DNA from: Dipteris shenzhenensis
Taxonomy: Eukaryota; Polypodiophyta; Polypodiopsida; Gleicheniales
DNA length: 64,000 nucleotides
Strand: one strand, 5' to 3'
NCBI GenBank assembly: GCA_047967505.1
Contig: CM106540.1
In this document: positions 55,330-64,000 of the stretch, in pieces
How positions within the stretch are numbered: the first letter of the stretch is position 1
Layout: every line of letters starts with the position of its first letter
Program-made: the position numbers and the translations under genes
The notes under the pieces: model-generated
The model's input: only the letters and a program-made list of their open reading frames with translations
Told to the model about the DNA's origin: nothing
The model's database searches: none

Positions 55330-55594
55330 CCTGAACCTTCGCTTGCCTCTGCACTTGAAACGAAGAAAAGACAAGAGACTGGAGATTGGAAGACTGTAAA
55401 AATTTGCCCGAGAATGAAGGACTTGAGTCCTTTATATACACTTGTGGGCGAGAGAATACCACTTGCTTGGATGCCATCCAGGGGGCTACTTTTGCAAACC
55501 GGGGGCGTTAGTGGTTTGGAAAAAGTGAAGGTCTTATCTGGCAAGCCAGACAGTGTCTATTCACTGTACACTTTTGTTAGTGGAAATACAGGTG
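55330..55594 (-). promoter_or_regulatory. EPRV-f intergenic promoter region
   Basis: On the minus strand GTGTATATAAAGGACTC (about 55427-55443) is a good TATA box. Upstream, 55526-55565 carries the shared motif GGTCTTATC with GACAGTGTCTATTCAC, with a small hairpin TCTGGCAAGCCAGA in its middle. It directly follows the RNase H end of EPRV-f, as expected for the circular genome order. Confidence 0.75.
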
Positions 55595-57376
55595 TTAGGG
55601 CGGAGCACAGTACTTTGTGGGATGCTGGGCCCAATAGGGCGCACCTTCTCGGGAAAGCATATCTGGGAGAATATTGGCACTACCCCTTTTCCATTCGACC
55701 TGAAAATCATACATAGCAAAGAATTCTTGCCAGCGGGCAAGACGACCACGTCCAATCTGCCTATCAATTTTTCTAGTGCAGAAGGTACGGAAATTCTGGT
55801 TATCCGTCCGGACAAGGAAAGGCTTGTTGAGAATGAAGAGCTCCAATTTCTGAATTGCCTTTTTGACGGCCAAGATTTCTTTTTCGATCGAGTGGTAGTT
55901 GCGCTCTGCGCCTTGGAAAATGCCAGATCTGAAAGCACAAATACGTTCTTGTTGTGGAGCCGTACTTTCAAGTAAGATGGCGCCCCAGAACTCATCAGAG
56001 GCATCTGTTTCAATGATGAGGTTGGCGTTGGCCGAAGGAATGGCTAATGGCGGAAGAGAAAGGATCTGCTGTTTAATATTCGCCAGAGCAGCAGTTTGGG
56101 CTGGACCCCAAAGTGGACCATCCTTGCGTAGATAGAGTTGAAGGAGATAGCGATCACGGGCCAGGTGCTGATAGAAAGGAGAGATATAATTCAAGCAGCC
56201 AAGAAATCGTTGAAGTTGATGGAGATCTCGAATCTCCGCAGGGAAAGCAGCAAGAGCTTGTAAAACATAGTCCTGTAATTGAATTGCTCCATTATTAATG
56301 AGAACTCCTAAAAAGTCAATGGAGGCTTTACCAATTTGCATTTTGGAGGGAGAAAGAACCAGTCCCTTCTGTTGGAGCAGATCATGAATAATCTGGAGAT
56401 GCTGCAGATGGAGATGAGGATTTTTGCTGTAAATCAAGATGTCATCAATGTAAACCAAGCAAAATTCATGGTAGGGGGCAAAGATTGAATCCATGTAGCA
56501 CTGGAATTCCACGGGTGCAGTTTTAAGGCCAAAGGGGAGCACGGTCCTCTGCCAACTTGCCTTTTTGACGGCCAAGATTTCTTTTTCGATCGAGTGGTAG
56601 TTGCGCTTTGCGCCTTGGAAAATGCCAGATCTGAAAGCACAAATACGTTCTTGTTGTGGAGCCGTACTTTCAAGTAAGATGGCGCCCCAGAACTCATCAG
56701 AGGCATCCATTTCAATGATGAGGTTGGCGTTGGCCGAAGGAATGGCTAAGGGCGGAAGAGAAAGGATCTGCTGTTTAATATTCGCTAGAGCAGCAGTTTG
56801 GGCTGGACCCCAAAGTGGACCATCCTTGTGTAGACAGAGTTGAAGGAGATAGCGATCACGGGCCAGGTGCTGATAGAAAGGAGAGATATAATTCAAGCAG
56901 CCAAGAAATCGTTGAAGTTGATGGAGATCTCGAATCTCCGCAGGGAAAGCAGCAAGAGCTTGTAAAACATGGTCCTGTAATTGAATTGCTCCATTATTAA
57001 TGAGAACTCCTAAAAAGTCAATGGAGGCTTTACCAATTTGCATTTTGGAGGGAGAAAGAACCAGTCCCTTCTGTTGGAGCAGATCATGAATAATCTGGAG
57101 ATGCTGCAGATGGAGATGAGGATTTTTGCTGTAAATCAAGATGTCATCAATGTAAACCAAGCAAAATTCATGGGAGGGGGCAAAGATTGAATCCATGTAG
57201 CGCTGGAATTCCACGGGTGCAGTTTTAAGGCCAAAGGGGAGCACGGTCCATTCATAAAAGCCTTGGGGCACCACAAACCCAGTTTTGTGTTGATCAGCAG
57301 GCAGGAGGCCTATCTGCCAAAAGCCGGCTTTCAAATCTAGCTTAGAGAAAATAGTGGCGCCGCTGATCTGTTGCAT
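55595..57376 (-). pseudogene. EPRV-f: RT/RNase H ORF with internal in-frame duplication
   Basis: A 593-residue open frame. The first pass covers RT (GATIFSKLDLKAGFWQIGLL; CLVYIDDILIYSKNPHLHL; DFLGVLINNGAIQL) and RNase H (LIIEMDASDEFWGAILLE; NYHSIEKEILAVKKA). The frame then returns to TVLPFGLKTAPVEF and repeats the same 234 codons before finishing with FLVRTDNQNFRTF and NILPDMLSREGAP. The duplicated unit is exactly 702 bp (compare 57181 and 56479). The open frame is preceded by a TAA at 57401-57403 that separates it from the protease frame. Confidence 0.9.
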
Positions 57377-57400
57377 TAAATATTCTTTATTGGGCAGGGG

Positions 57401-58460
57401 TTAAGAAATCGAAATGAGACACTTATTGAGAGGTTTGTAATTTATGACCAACCTCTTCTTACCCCTCTTTTGCTTCGAATGTTTATTTACATAGAAGGCG
57501 GCAGCTGCCCAAGCAGATGTGGATTCCCGGATTAGTCCCTGTTGTAGTAGAGTAGCAATCTCCTCATTACATAACTGTCGATCTTCAGCAGTGAAACCAT
57601 AAGGGCTCTCTTTATAAGGTTTTGCTCCCGCTTTAATAGGTAAGCCAATCTGGTGATGATACACATGCTTGAAAGCCTGTGGGGAGTCACCACTGCAATG
57701 TTGGAGGAGTTGTTGCTCCATCTCCGCAAGAGTGTTACACAGCAAGAGAGTATGAGTTTGGCGACGAAGCTGTTTGGCTGTGTCCTGGGCCACAAGATCT
57801 TGAACCAGATCTCGAAGTTCCTGATCAGTGAGGAGAGATTGCGCATCCGAAGGGGGACTGAATTCAGCAGGAGGATGCGAAGGGGATGGCATTGGCGAAG
57901 CACGATATTGATCAGGGACTGGGCAATGTGGCGACATCTGATTGACAATGGCAAGATCTTCATCATACGGTTTCAAGACCTGAGATACCTTTACACGAGC
58001 AGGAATTTGTACAAGCGTATTGTTGATGGTTAAGGCCATCGTCTCAGTAGAGAAACCAAAAGGCAAATGTCGATTGAGGAAGTCGTTGCCAATAACCAGG
58101 TCAATTCCTTGTGATTCCAACTGATAAAAGTTGATTTCGGTGGGATGCCCGGCCAAGGAAATGGAGATGTTGGAGGCATACCATTTGCAAGCAATAACGC
58201 CTCCACCCATGGTTGAACCATGCATGTGATTGACGTCAGAAAGAGGCTCCCAGAAATATGTAGGCAAAGCATTATATTTACAAATGTTGAACCCAGAACC
58301 TGTGTCTACCAAAGCAACCAAAGAATAGGGAGTAACACCTGGCGGTCTGAGAAGAATAGAAATAAGCCAGGTTTTCATAGTATTTCGAACTGGGGGAGCA
58401 GGAGAAGTGAAGAAATCATGACAAGAGAATGCAGCAGGAGGAAGACCTGAAGAACACTAA
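57401..58460 (-). pseudogene. EPRV-f: aspartic protease and RT N-terminus
   Basis: 58378-57401 is a 325-residue frame starting MKTWLISILLRPPG, with the protease motif ALVDTGSGFNICKY and the flap-side segment GSTMGGGVIACKWYASNI, then IDLVIGNDFLNRHLPFGFS. It continues through a spacer with KQLRRQTHTLLLCNTL into the RT N-terminus (GLIRESTSAWAAAAFYVNK; LVINYKPLNKCLISIS), ending at TAA 57401-57403. The same stop occurs in the second copy at 60815. Confidence 0.88.
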
Positions 58461-60153
58461 GTGAGATGAGTTGATACCTTCTGGTCAAGAGTATTGAGAG
58501 TAGATGTTAACTGTGTACATTGTGCCAGAATGGTAGCAGTATGGGTCTTCAGGGTCAGTATATTCTCCTAGAGCTTATGAAACTGACCGGTGCAGGAAGG
58601 AGAGGAAGGGGCAGTCGTAAGAGTTTGTACAGGAACTTGGGTAAAGGGAGGAGGAAGGTAGCTAGGCGAAGCATCAGAGGAAATATGGACAAAATGGGGA
58701 GGACGGAAAGCGGAAGGTCCACCAAAAGGGAGAGAAGTCTGTGGAGGAGGAACAAGGGAAGGAGGAAAAGGAAAAAGCTCAGGCGAGGGACGAAGGTCTT
58801 GGTGGAGAAGGAGGGAGAGGAAAATCTGCAATGTCGAGAGGCCTGTCAGAACCAGAGTCGGAGTCGGAACTGGCCAAGAGATCAATAATATTCATAGACG
58901 GAGTATTCATAAACAAACTGATCTCTGTGTCAAGAGGCAAAGCCAATTGGCATGCAAAGCAATCAGGAGTATCCGACTCTGAACATTCATACAAGGAATC
59001 ATCGATGGCGCCCTGAGATACCACTTCCCAATTGTGCGGATCATTCACCAGACTAAAAAATCCTTTGAGCTGCTTCTGTTGAGGAGTATTCGGCTGTTGC
59101 GGACAATCTTTAGCAAAGTGGCCCTTTTTTCCACAAATAAAACAACCGGAAGCAGATCCTGAAGAAGGACGACGCTTGCGAAGAAAGCGTTGGGGTCGGC
59201 GTTGATATCTACGGCGCCAATGAATCTTTTGAAGGCGCGGGAAAGTACTTGACCCACCGCAAGAACAATGAGATTTCTTGAAAGGAGCACGGCGTCGAGA
59301 AGCAGAGTTGCGCGCTGCAAAGCCCGAAGAGGATGTAGAACAGAAATCATGATGTCCTACAAACTGCTGACAGATAGAGGGTGAAACCAGACTGATTTCC
59401 TTAATCTTGTTCTTGAGCGTATACTCGGTACACTGCTTTCGGATATAAACCTGAACAAGCTGGAAAAGATTAGCAAAGGTAAAATCAGCCACAATTTTGT
59501 GTACCTCAGTCGGCTGATTGTTGATATTCAAAATCTTTGTCTGGCTTTCAATCAGAGAATTAACAGCTTCACCAAGCTTATGAGGTAGACTGAAGAGATA
59601 GTGGCGCTTGGCGGAGACGTCAGCAAAAAAGCCAGCCCGATAAACCAGTTGTTGGGCATGGGCATTGTATTGGGCTAACTGAAAGAGATCGCAGAGCTTG
59701 AGAGCAAAGAATTCATTGGAAGCCTGCGCTCGATCATCAGTGAATGTGGGCAGAAACTGATTGGTTATGGCTGCAATCAGGGCATCAGGTGCATTCGCTT
59801 GTTGCTGTGCATCCTGGCTGCTGAAAATCTGTTCCTTGGATGCTTCCGACAGGAATTCCCACCAATTGGCTAAGATGCCAGTAAACCCTTTAGTGGTTCC
59901 GACAGCAGCATCGCGAGGAGACCATTTATATACATTGACCAGCGACATCATATGCCCATAAAAGATCTTCAAAATATCTTTAATCGCTTGAGGTGAAGCA
60001 CCATCCAAATTAAGCACATACCCTGGAAAGGATTTATGTTGCAGACGGAAACGAAGTTCGCCTGCTTCATTGAGAGTCCCATCAGTGTATTCTGGCATCT
60101 GCTGGTATTCAGGCATTTTGGGTACACGGCCAGGAGCATTGGGAAAGAGCGGA
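58461..60153 (-). pseudogene. EPRV-f: capsid protein with basic region and zinc knuckle
   Basis: 60116-58779 is a 445-residue frame: core (LNLDGASPQAIKDILKIFYG; GFTGILANWWEFLSEASKEQ; ANAPDALIAAITNQFLPTF; YNAHAQQLVYRAGFFADV), then KILNINNQPTEVHKIVAD, a basic tract (RRYQRRPQRFLRKRRP) and an intact knuckle CFICGKKGHFAKDC, then an acidic Ser/Asp end (LLASSDSDSGSD). This is the usual caulimovirid capsid plan. Relative to the second copy it has an 8-bp deletion near 58790 that shifts the frame, and stops near 58460 and 58570. The N-terminus is cut by the telomere-like array at 60154. Confidence 0.88.
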
Positions 60154-60660
60154 CCCTAAACCCTAAACCCTAAACCCTAAACCCTAAACCCTAAACTGGT
60201 TTAGGGTTTTAGGGTTTTAGGGTTTAGGGTTTAGGGTTTAGGGTTTAGGGTCTAGGGTCTAGGGTCTAGGGTCTAGGGTCTAGGGTCTAGGGTTTAGGGT
60301 TCAGGGTTTAGGGTTCAGGGTTTAGGGTTCCAGGTTTAGGGTTCAAGGTTTAGGTTCAGGGTTTAGGGTTCAGGGTTTAGGGTTCAGGGTTTAGGGTTCA
60401 GGGTTTAGGATCCAGGGTTTAGGGTTTAGGGTTTAGGGTTTAGGGTTTAGGGTCTAGGGTTTAGGGTCTAGGGTTTAGGGTCTAGGGTTTAGGCTTTAGG
60501 GTTTAGGGTTTAGGGTTTAGGGTCTAGGGTTTAGGGTCTAGGGTTTAGGCGCTAGGGTTTAGGGTTTAGGGTTTAGGGTTTAGGGTTTAGGGTTTAGGGT
60601 TTAGGGTTTAGGTTAGGGTTTAGGGTTTAGGGTTTAGGGTTTACGGTTTAGGGTTTAGGG
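60154..60660. repeat. Interstitial telomere-like array, inverted
   Basis: Six perfect CCCTAAA units (60154-60195) face about 460 bp of TTTAGGG-type repeats (60198-60660). The second block contains variants arranged in runs: TCTAGGG (six units near 60250-60290), TTCAGGG alternating with TTTAGGG, and mixed TCTAGGG/TTTAGGG. The left edge abuts capsid sequence of EPRV-f and the right edge abuts RT sequence of EPRV-g, each exactly where homology to the other copy stops. The orientation (C-rich then G-rich) is the opposite of a telomere-telomere fusion. Confidence 0.95.
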
Positions 60661-62356
60661 TCCATTCATAAAAGCCTTGGGGCACCACAAACCCAGTTTT
60701 GTGTTGATCAGCAGGCAGGAGGCCTATCTGCCAAAAGCCGGCTTTCAAATCTAGCTTAGAGAAAATAGTGGCGCCGCTGATCTGTTGCATTAGATATTCT
60801 TTATGGGGCAGGGGTTAAGAAATCGAAATGAGACACTTATTGAGAGGTTTGTAATTTATGACCAACCTCTTCTTACCCCTGTTTTGCTCCGAATGTTTAT
60901 TTACATAGAAGGCGGCAGCTGCCCAAGCAGATGTGGATTCCCGGATTAGTCCCTGTTGTAGTAGAGTAGCAATCTCCTCATTACATAACTGTCGATCTTC
61001 AGCAGTGAAACCATAAGGGCTCTCTTTATAAGGTTTTGCTCCCGCTTTAATAGGTAAGCCAATCTGGTGATGATACACATGCTTGAAAGCCTGTGGGGAG
61101 TCACCACTGCAATGTTGGAGGAGTTGTTGCTCCATCTCTGCAAGAGTGTTACACAGCAAGAGAGTATGAGTTTGGCGACGAAGCTGTTTGGCTGTGTCCT
61201 GGGCCACAAGATCTTGAACCAGATCTCGAAGTTCCTGATCAGTGAGGAGAGATTGCGCATCCGGAGGGGGATTGAATTCAGCAGGAGGATGCGAAGGGGA
61301 TGGTGTTGGCGAAGCACGATATTGATCAGGGACTGGGCAATGTGGCGACATCTGATTGACAATGGCAAGATCTTCATCATACGGTTTCAAGACCTGAGAT
61401 ACCTTTACACGAGCAGGAATTTGTACAAGCATATTGTTGATGGTTAAGGCCATCGTCTCAGTAGAGAAACCAAAAGGCAAATGTCGATTGAGGAAGTCGT
61501 TGCCAATAACCAAGTCAATTCCTTGTGATTCCAACTGATAAAAGTTGATTTCAGTGGGATGCCCGGCCAAGGAAATGGAGATGTTGGAGGCATACTGTTT
61601 GCAAGCAATAACGCCTCCACCCATGGTTGAACCATGCATGTGATTGACGTCAGAAAGAGGCTCCCAGCAATATGTAGGCAAAGCATTATATTTACAAATG
61701 TTGAATCCAGAACCTGTGTCTACCAAAGCAACCAAAGAATAGGGAGTAACACCTGGCGGTCTGAGAAGAACAGAAATAAGCCAGGTTTTCATAGTATTTC
61801 GAACTGGGGGAGCAGGAGAAGTGAAGAAATCGTGACAAGAGAATGCAGCAGGAGGAAGACCTGAAGAACACTGAGTGAGATGAGTTGATACCTTCTGGTC
61901 AAGAGTATTGAGAGTAGATGTTAACTGTGTACATTGTGCCAGAATGGTAGCAGTATGGGTCTTCAGGGTCAGTATATTCTCCTGGAGCTTATGAAACTGA
62001 CCAGTGCAGGAAGGAGAGGAAGGGGTAGTCGTAAGAGTTTGTACAGGAACTTGGGTAAAGGGAGGAGGAAGGTAGCTAGGCGAAGCATCAGAGGAAATAT
62101 GGACAAAATGGGGAGGACGGAAAGCGGAAGGTCCACCAAAAGGGAGAGAAGTCTGTGGAGGAGGAACAAGGGAAGGAGGAAAAGGAAAAAGCTCAGGCGA
62201 GGGACAAGGCCAGGAAGGTCTTGGTGGAGAAGGAGGGAGAGGAAAATCTGCAATGTCGAGAGGCCTGTCAGAACCAGAGTCGGAGTCAGAACTGGCCAAG
62301 AGATCAATAATATTCATAGACGAAGTATTCATAAACAAACTGATCTCTGTGTCAAG
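60661..62356 (-). pseudogene. EPRV-g: second copy of RT start, protease and capsid end
   Basis: Aligns with 57247-58950 at a constant offset of about 3414 bp with few differences. 62386-60815 is a 523-residue open frame from the capsid end (ASSDSDSGSDRPLDIADFPL) through the protease (ALVDTGSGFNICKY) to the RT N-terminus, ending at TAA 60815-60817, the same stop as in EPRV-f. The frame's first residues (before 62356) come from the adjoining copia LTR. Left of 60815 the RT N-terminus runs to 60661, where it is cut by the telomere-like array. Confidence 0.9.
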
Positions 62357-63148
62357 TGTTGAGATATCAAGCTCTATCCCCGACATATCTCCTGGATGAC
62401 TATCATTTATGTCACCGCCTATGTTAGTTGTACTCGTGGTGTAGTTAGACTACCACGTATGTTTTGTTTTGGGTTCACATATGAACCACGTATTCTAGGG
62501 TTTGACATATAGGGTATTTCCCTCTTCTATTTTAATTGTTGTTGTGTGCAAAAGTGAAGAAAGGCTTCACCCTCCAACCTTGTGTCCTCTCTCTTTTGTG
62601 TGTTGTGAAGAAAGCTGAACTTGAGTCTCCTATCTCTCTCCCTTATTCTTTACATGGTATCAGAGCCTTGTTCGTGGTAAGGAGCTCAAGAAAGCAAGCC
62701 AAGTTTGTGGTGTCCTGGTAAGAGGACCAGTGTTGCTTTCCTATTTCGAGTTTGGGAGCAAATCTCTGCAGGTAGCACAGCCAGAAGTGCAAGAGTGCAC
62801 TGCTTCAGATTGAGAGGCCCTTCGCGGTGTGGCGAGAGCGCAGTATATGCTGCGGGAGAGGGCGTAGTATATGACTTTATTTTTCTGATTTGAGGCCGTT
62901 TCGGGGCCCATTTTGAAGGCGGAAGTTCTTCGCAGGCACTCAAAAAAAGGCCCTGTTTTTGCTGTGTGAATACTGCGCGCGGCCAGTCGGTGGAAAGGTG
63001 CCACAGAAATTGCATCGTATGCCTGTGTGCAGAGATATTGGGAGTTGCAGATTCATGCTTGTTGCCTGTTGATGCAAAATCGTCACTAGGAAGTGACTGT
63101 GTGGTGAAATACCACTTTCGTCAGTGTGGTGAAATACCACTTTCGTCA
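62357..63148 (+). mobile_element. Copia-D: LTR and leader fragment inserted in EPRV-g
   Basis: LTR 62357-62654 (TGTTGAGATATC to TTTACA, 298 bp) is followed by the perfect primer site TGGTATCAGAGCC at 62655 and a leader related to those of Copia-A and Copia-B. The leader ends in a 24-bp tandem duplication (GTGGTGAAATACCACTTTCG at about 63101 and 63125). Gag and everything beyond are missing. The flanking EPRV-g sequence lacks about 750 bp relative to EPRV-f, so the insertion replaced capsid sequence. Confidence 0.87.
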
Positions 63149-64000
63149 CTTGAGAGCAAAGAATTCATTGGAAGCTTGCGCTCGATCATCAGTGAATGTG
63201 GGCAGAAACTGATTGGTTATGGCTGCAATCAGGGCATCAGGTGCATTCGCTTGTTGCTGTGCATCCTGGCTGCTGAAAATCTGTTCCTTGGATGCTTCCG
63301 ACAGGAATTCCCACCAATTGGCTAAGATGCCAGTAAACCCTTTAGTGGTTTCGACAGCAGCATCGCGAGGAGACCATTTCTATACATTGACCAGCGACAT
63401 CATATGCCCATAAAAGATCTTCAAAATATCTTTAATCGCTTAAGGTGAAGCACCATCCAAATTAAGCACATACCCTGGAAAGGATTTATGTTGCAGACGG
63501 AAACGAAGTTCGCCTGCTTCATTGAGAGTCCCATCAGTGTATTCTGGCATCTGCTGGTATTCAGGCATTTTGGGTACACGGCCAGGAGCATTGGGAAAGA
63601 GCGGACTGGGAGCATCGGCAGGTTCCTCTTTGACTGTGCCTTGATTCATGAAAGTAGGCACAGAATTGGGCTGAGGCACAATAGGCACACGAGGAACAGG
63701 AGGGGGTGCATGAGGAAGCATAGGATGGTCATCACTATCAGAGTCTGAATCAGGATCAGCTGGATGATCCGATCTGATTGGTCTGGGGGCAGGATGAGGA
63801 AGCAGAGGAAAGAAAAGATCAGGCTCAAGAGGAATAACTCCTCCAAGGGGAGGCCGAACAGCTGTGCTGTCGGCATTATCCTGCTCCGTCCACCTAAATG
63901 CCCGGATGATGGGATGGCTAGGATCAAGCCATTTTGTAGCCTGTTCAGCATTGTAGAGTAACCATACAGAGAGGGTGAAAGTTATACTGGAGAGGAGGAG
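63149..64000 (-). pseudogene. EPRV-g: capsid N-terminal half, runs off the window
   Basis: 63149-63600 matches 59697-60153 (FTGILANWWEFLSEASKEQ; LNLDGASPQAIKDILK) with a stop near 63440. From 63721 the frame continues upstream of what EPRV-f retains: a Pro-rich region (PHAPPPVPRVPIVPQPNSVP; MNQGTVKEEPADAPSPLF). 63951-63646 shows further N-terminal capsid sequence in another frame. The movement protein is expected beyond the right edge. Confidence 0.83.

Noticed and set aside
55595-57376. A Ty3/gypsy retrotransposon as source of the EPRV-type RT
   Set aside because: No LTRs, no integrase, permuted unit order and an adjacent 30K-type movement protein.
60154-60660. A true chromosome end
   Set aside because: The array is only about 500 bp, inverted within itself, full of variant units and flanked on both sides by EPRV sequence.

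Overview
The window is plant nuclear DNA, almost entirely transposable elements and old virus-derived sequence wrapped around one broken host gene. Plant-type TTTAGGG repeats, a plant-style SNAPC4 gene, a chromodomain Ty3/gypsy element, several Ty1/copia elements and endogenous caulimovirid copies all point to a vascular plant. The repeat density and the caulimovirid type suggest a large-genome, non-flowering lineage such as a fern, but that is a guess.

Layout. 1-9 kb: a Helitron on the minus strand (Rep 4551-6584, helicase 2533-4550) with one in-frame stop and one frameshift, bordered by short tandem repeats. 9-12.3 kb: a plus-strand SNAPC4-like MYB gene with 4.5 MYB repeats. Its first exon carries a 547-bp inverted copy of its own promoter and exon start. 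Its 3' end is cut at 12267 by an 8.7-kb chromodomain gypsy element (12268-21002, target duplication TTAGA), and the gene resumes at 21008. 21-35.5 kb: nested copia elements (Copia-A minus, Copia-B minus, Copia-C plus and an older plus-strand relic) with a caulimovirid fragment between them. 35.5-64 kb: a cluster of endogenous pararetrovirus (caulimovirid) copies in both orientations.

The caulimovirid copies, named EPRV-a to EPRV-g here, together show the gene order leader with tRNA-Met primer site, movement protein, capsid protein with CCHC knuckle, aspartic protease, reverse transcriptase, RNase H, intergenic promoter. Units follow one another head to tail without LTRs and with permuted ends, as expected for integrated concatemers of a circular virus genome. 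One head-to-head junction lies near 42788. Every coding region is damaged by stops, frameshifts, deletions or duplications. Telomere-like repeats sit exactly at two copy-to-copy junctions (47753-47775 and 60154-60660), and a 992-bp foldback element with an 8-bp target duplication is lodged in one capsid gene. No gene in the window looks fully functional. The best-preserved reading frames are the SNAPC4 MYB region, the Helitron Rep, the Copia-A RT/RNase H and the EPRV-c movement protein.
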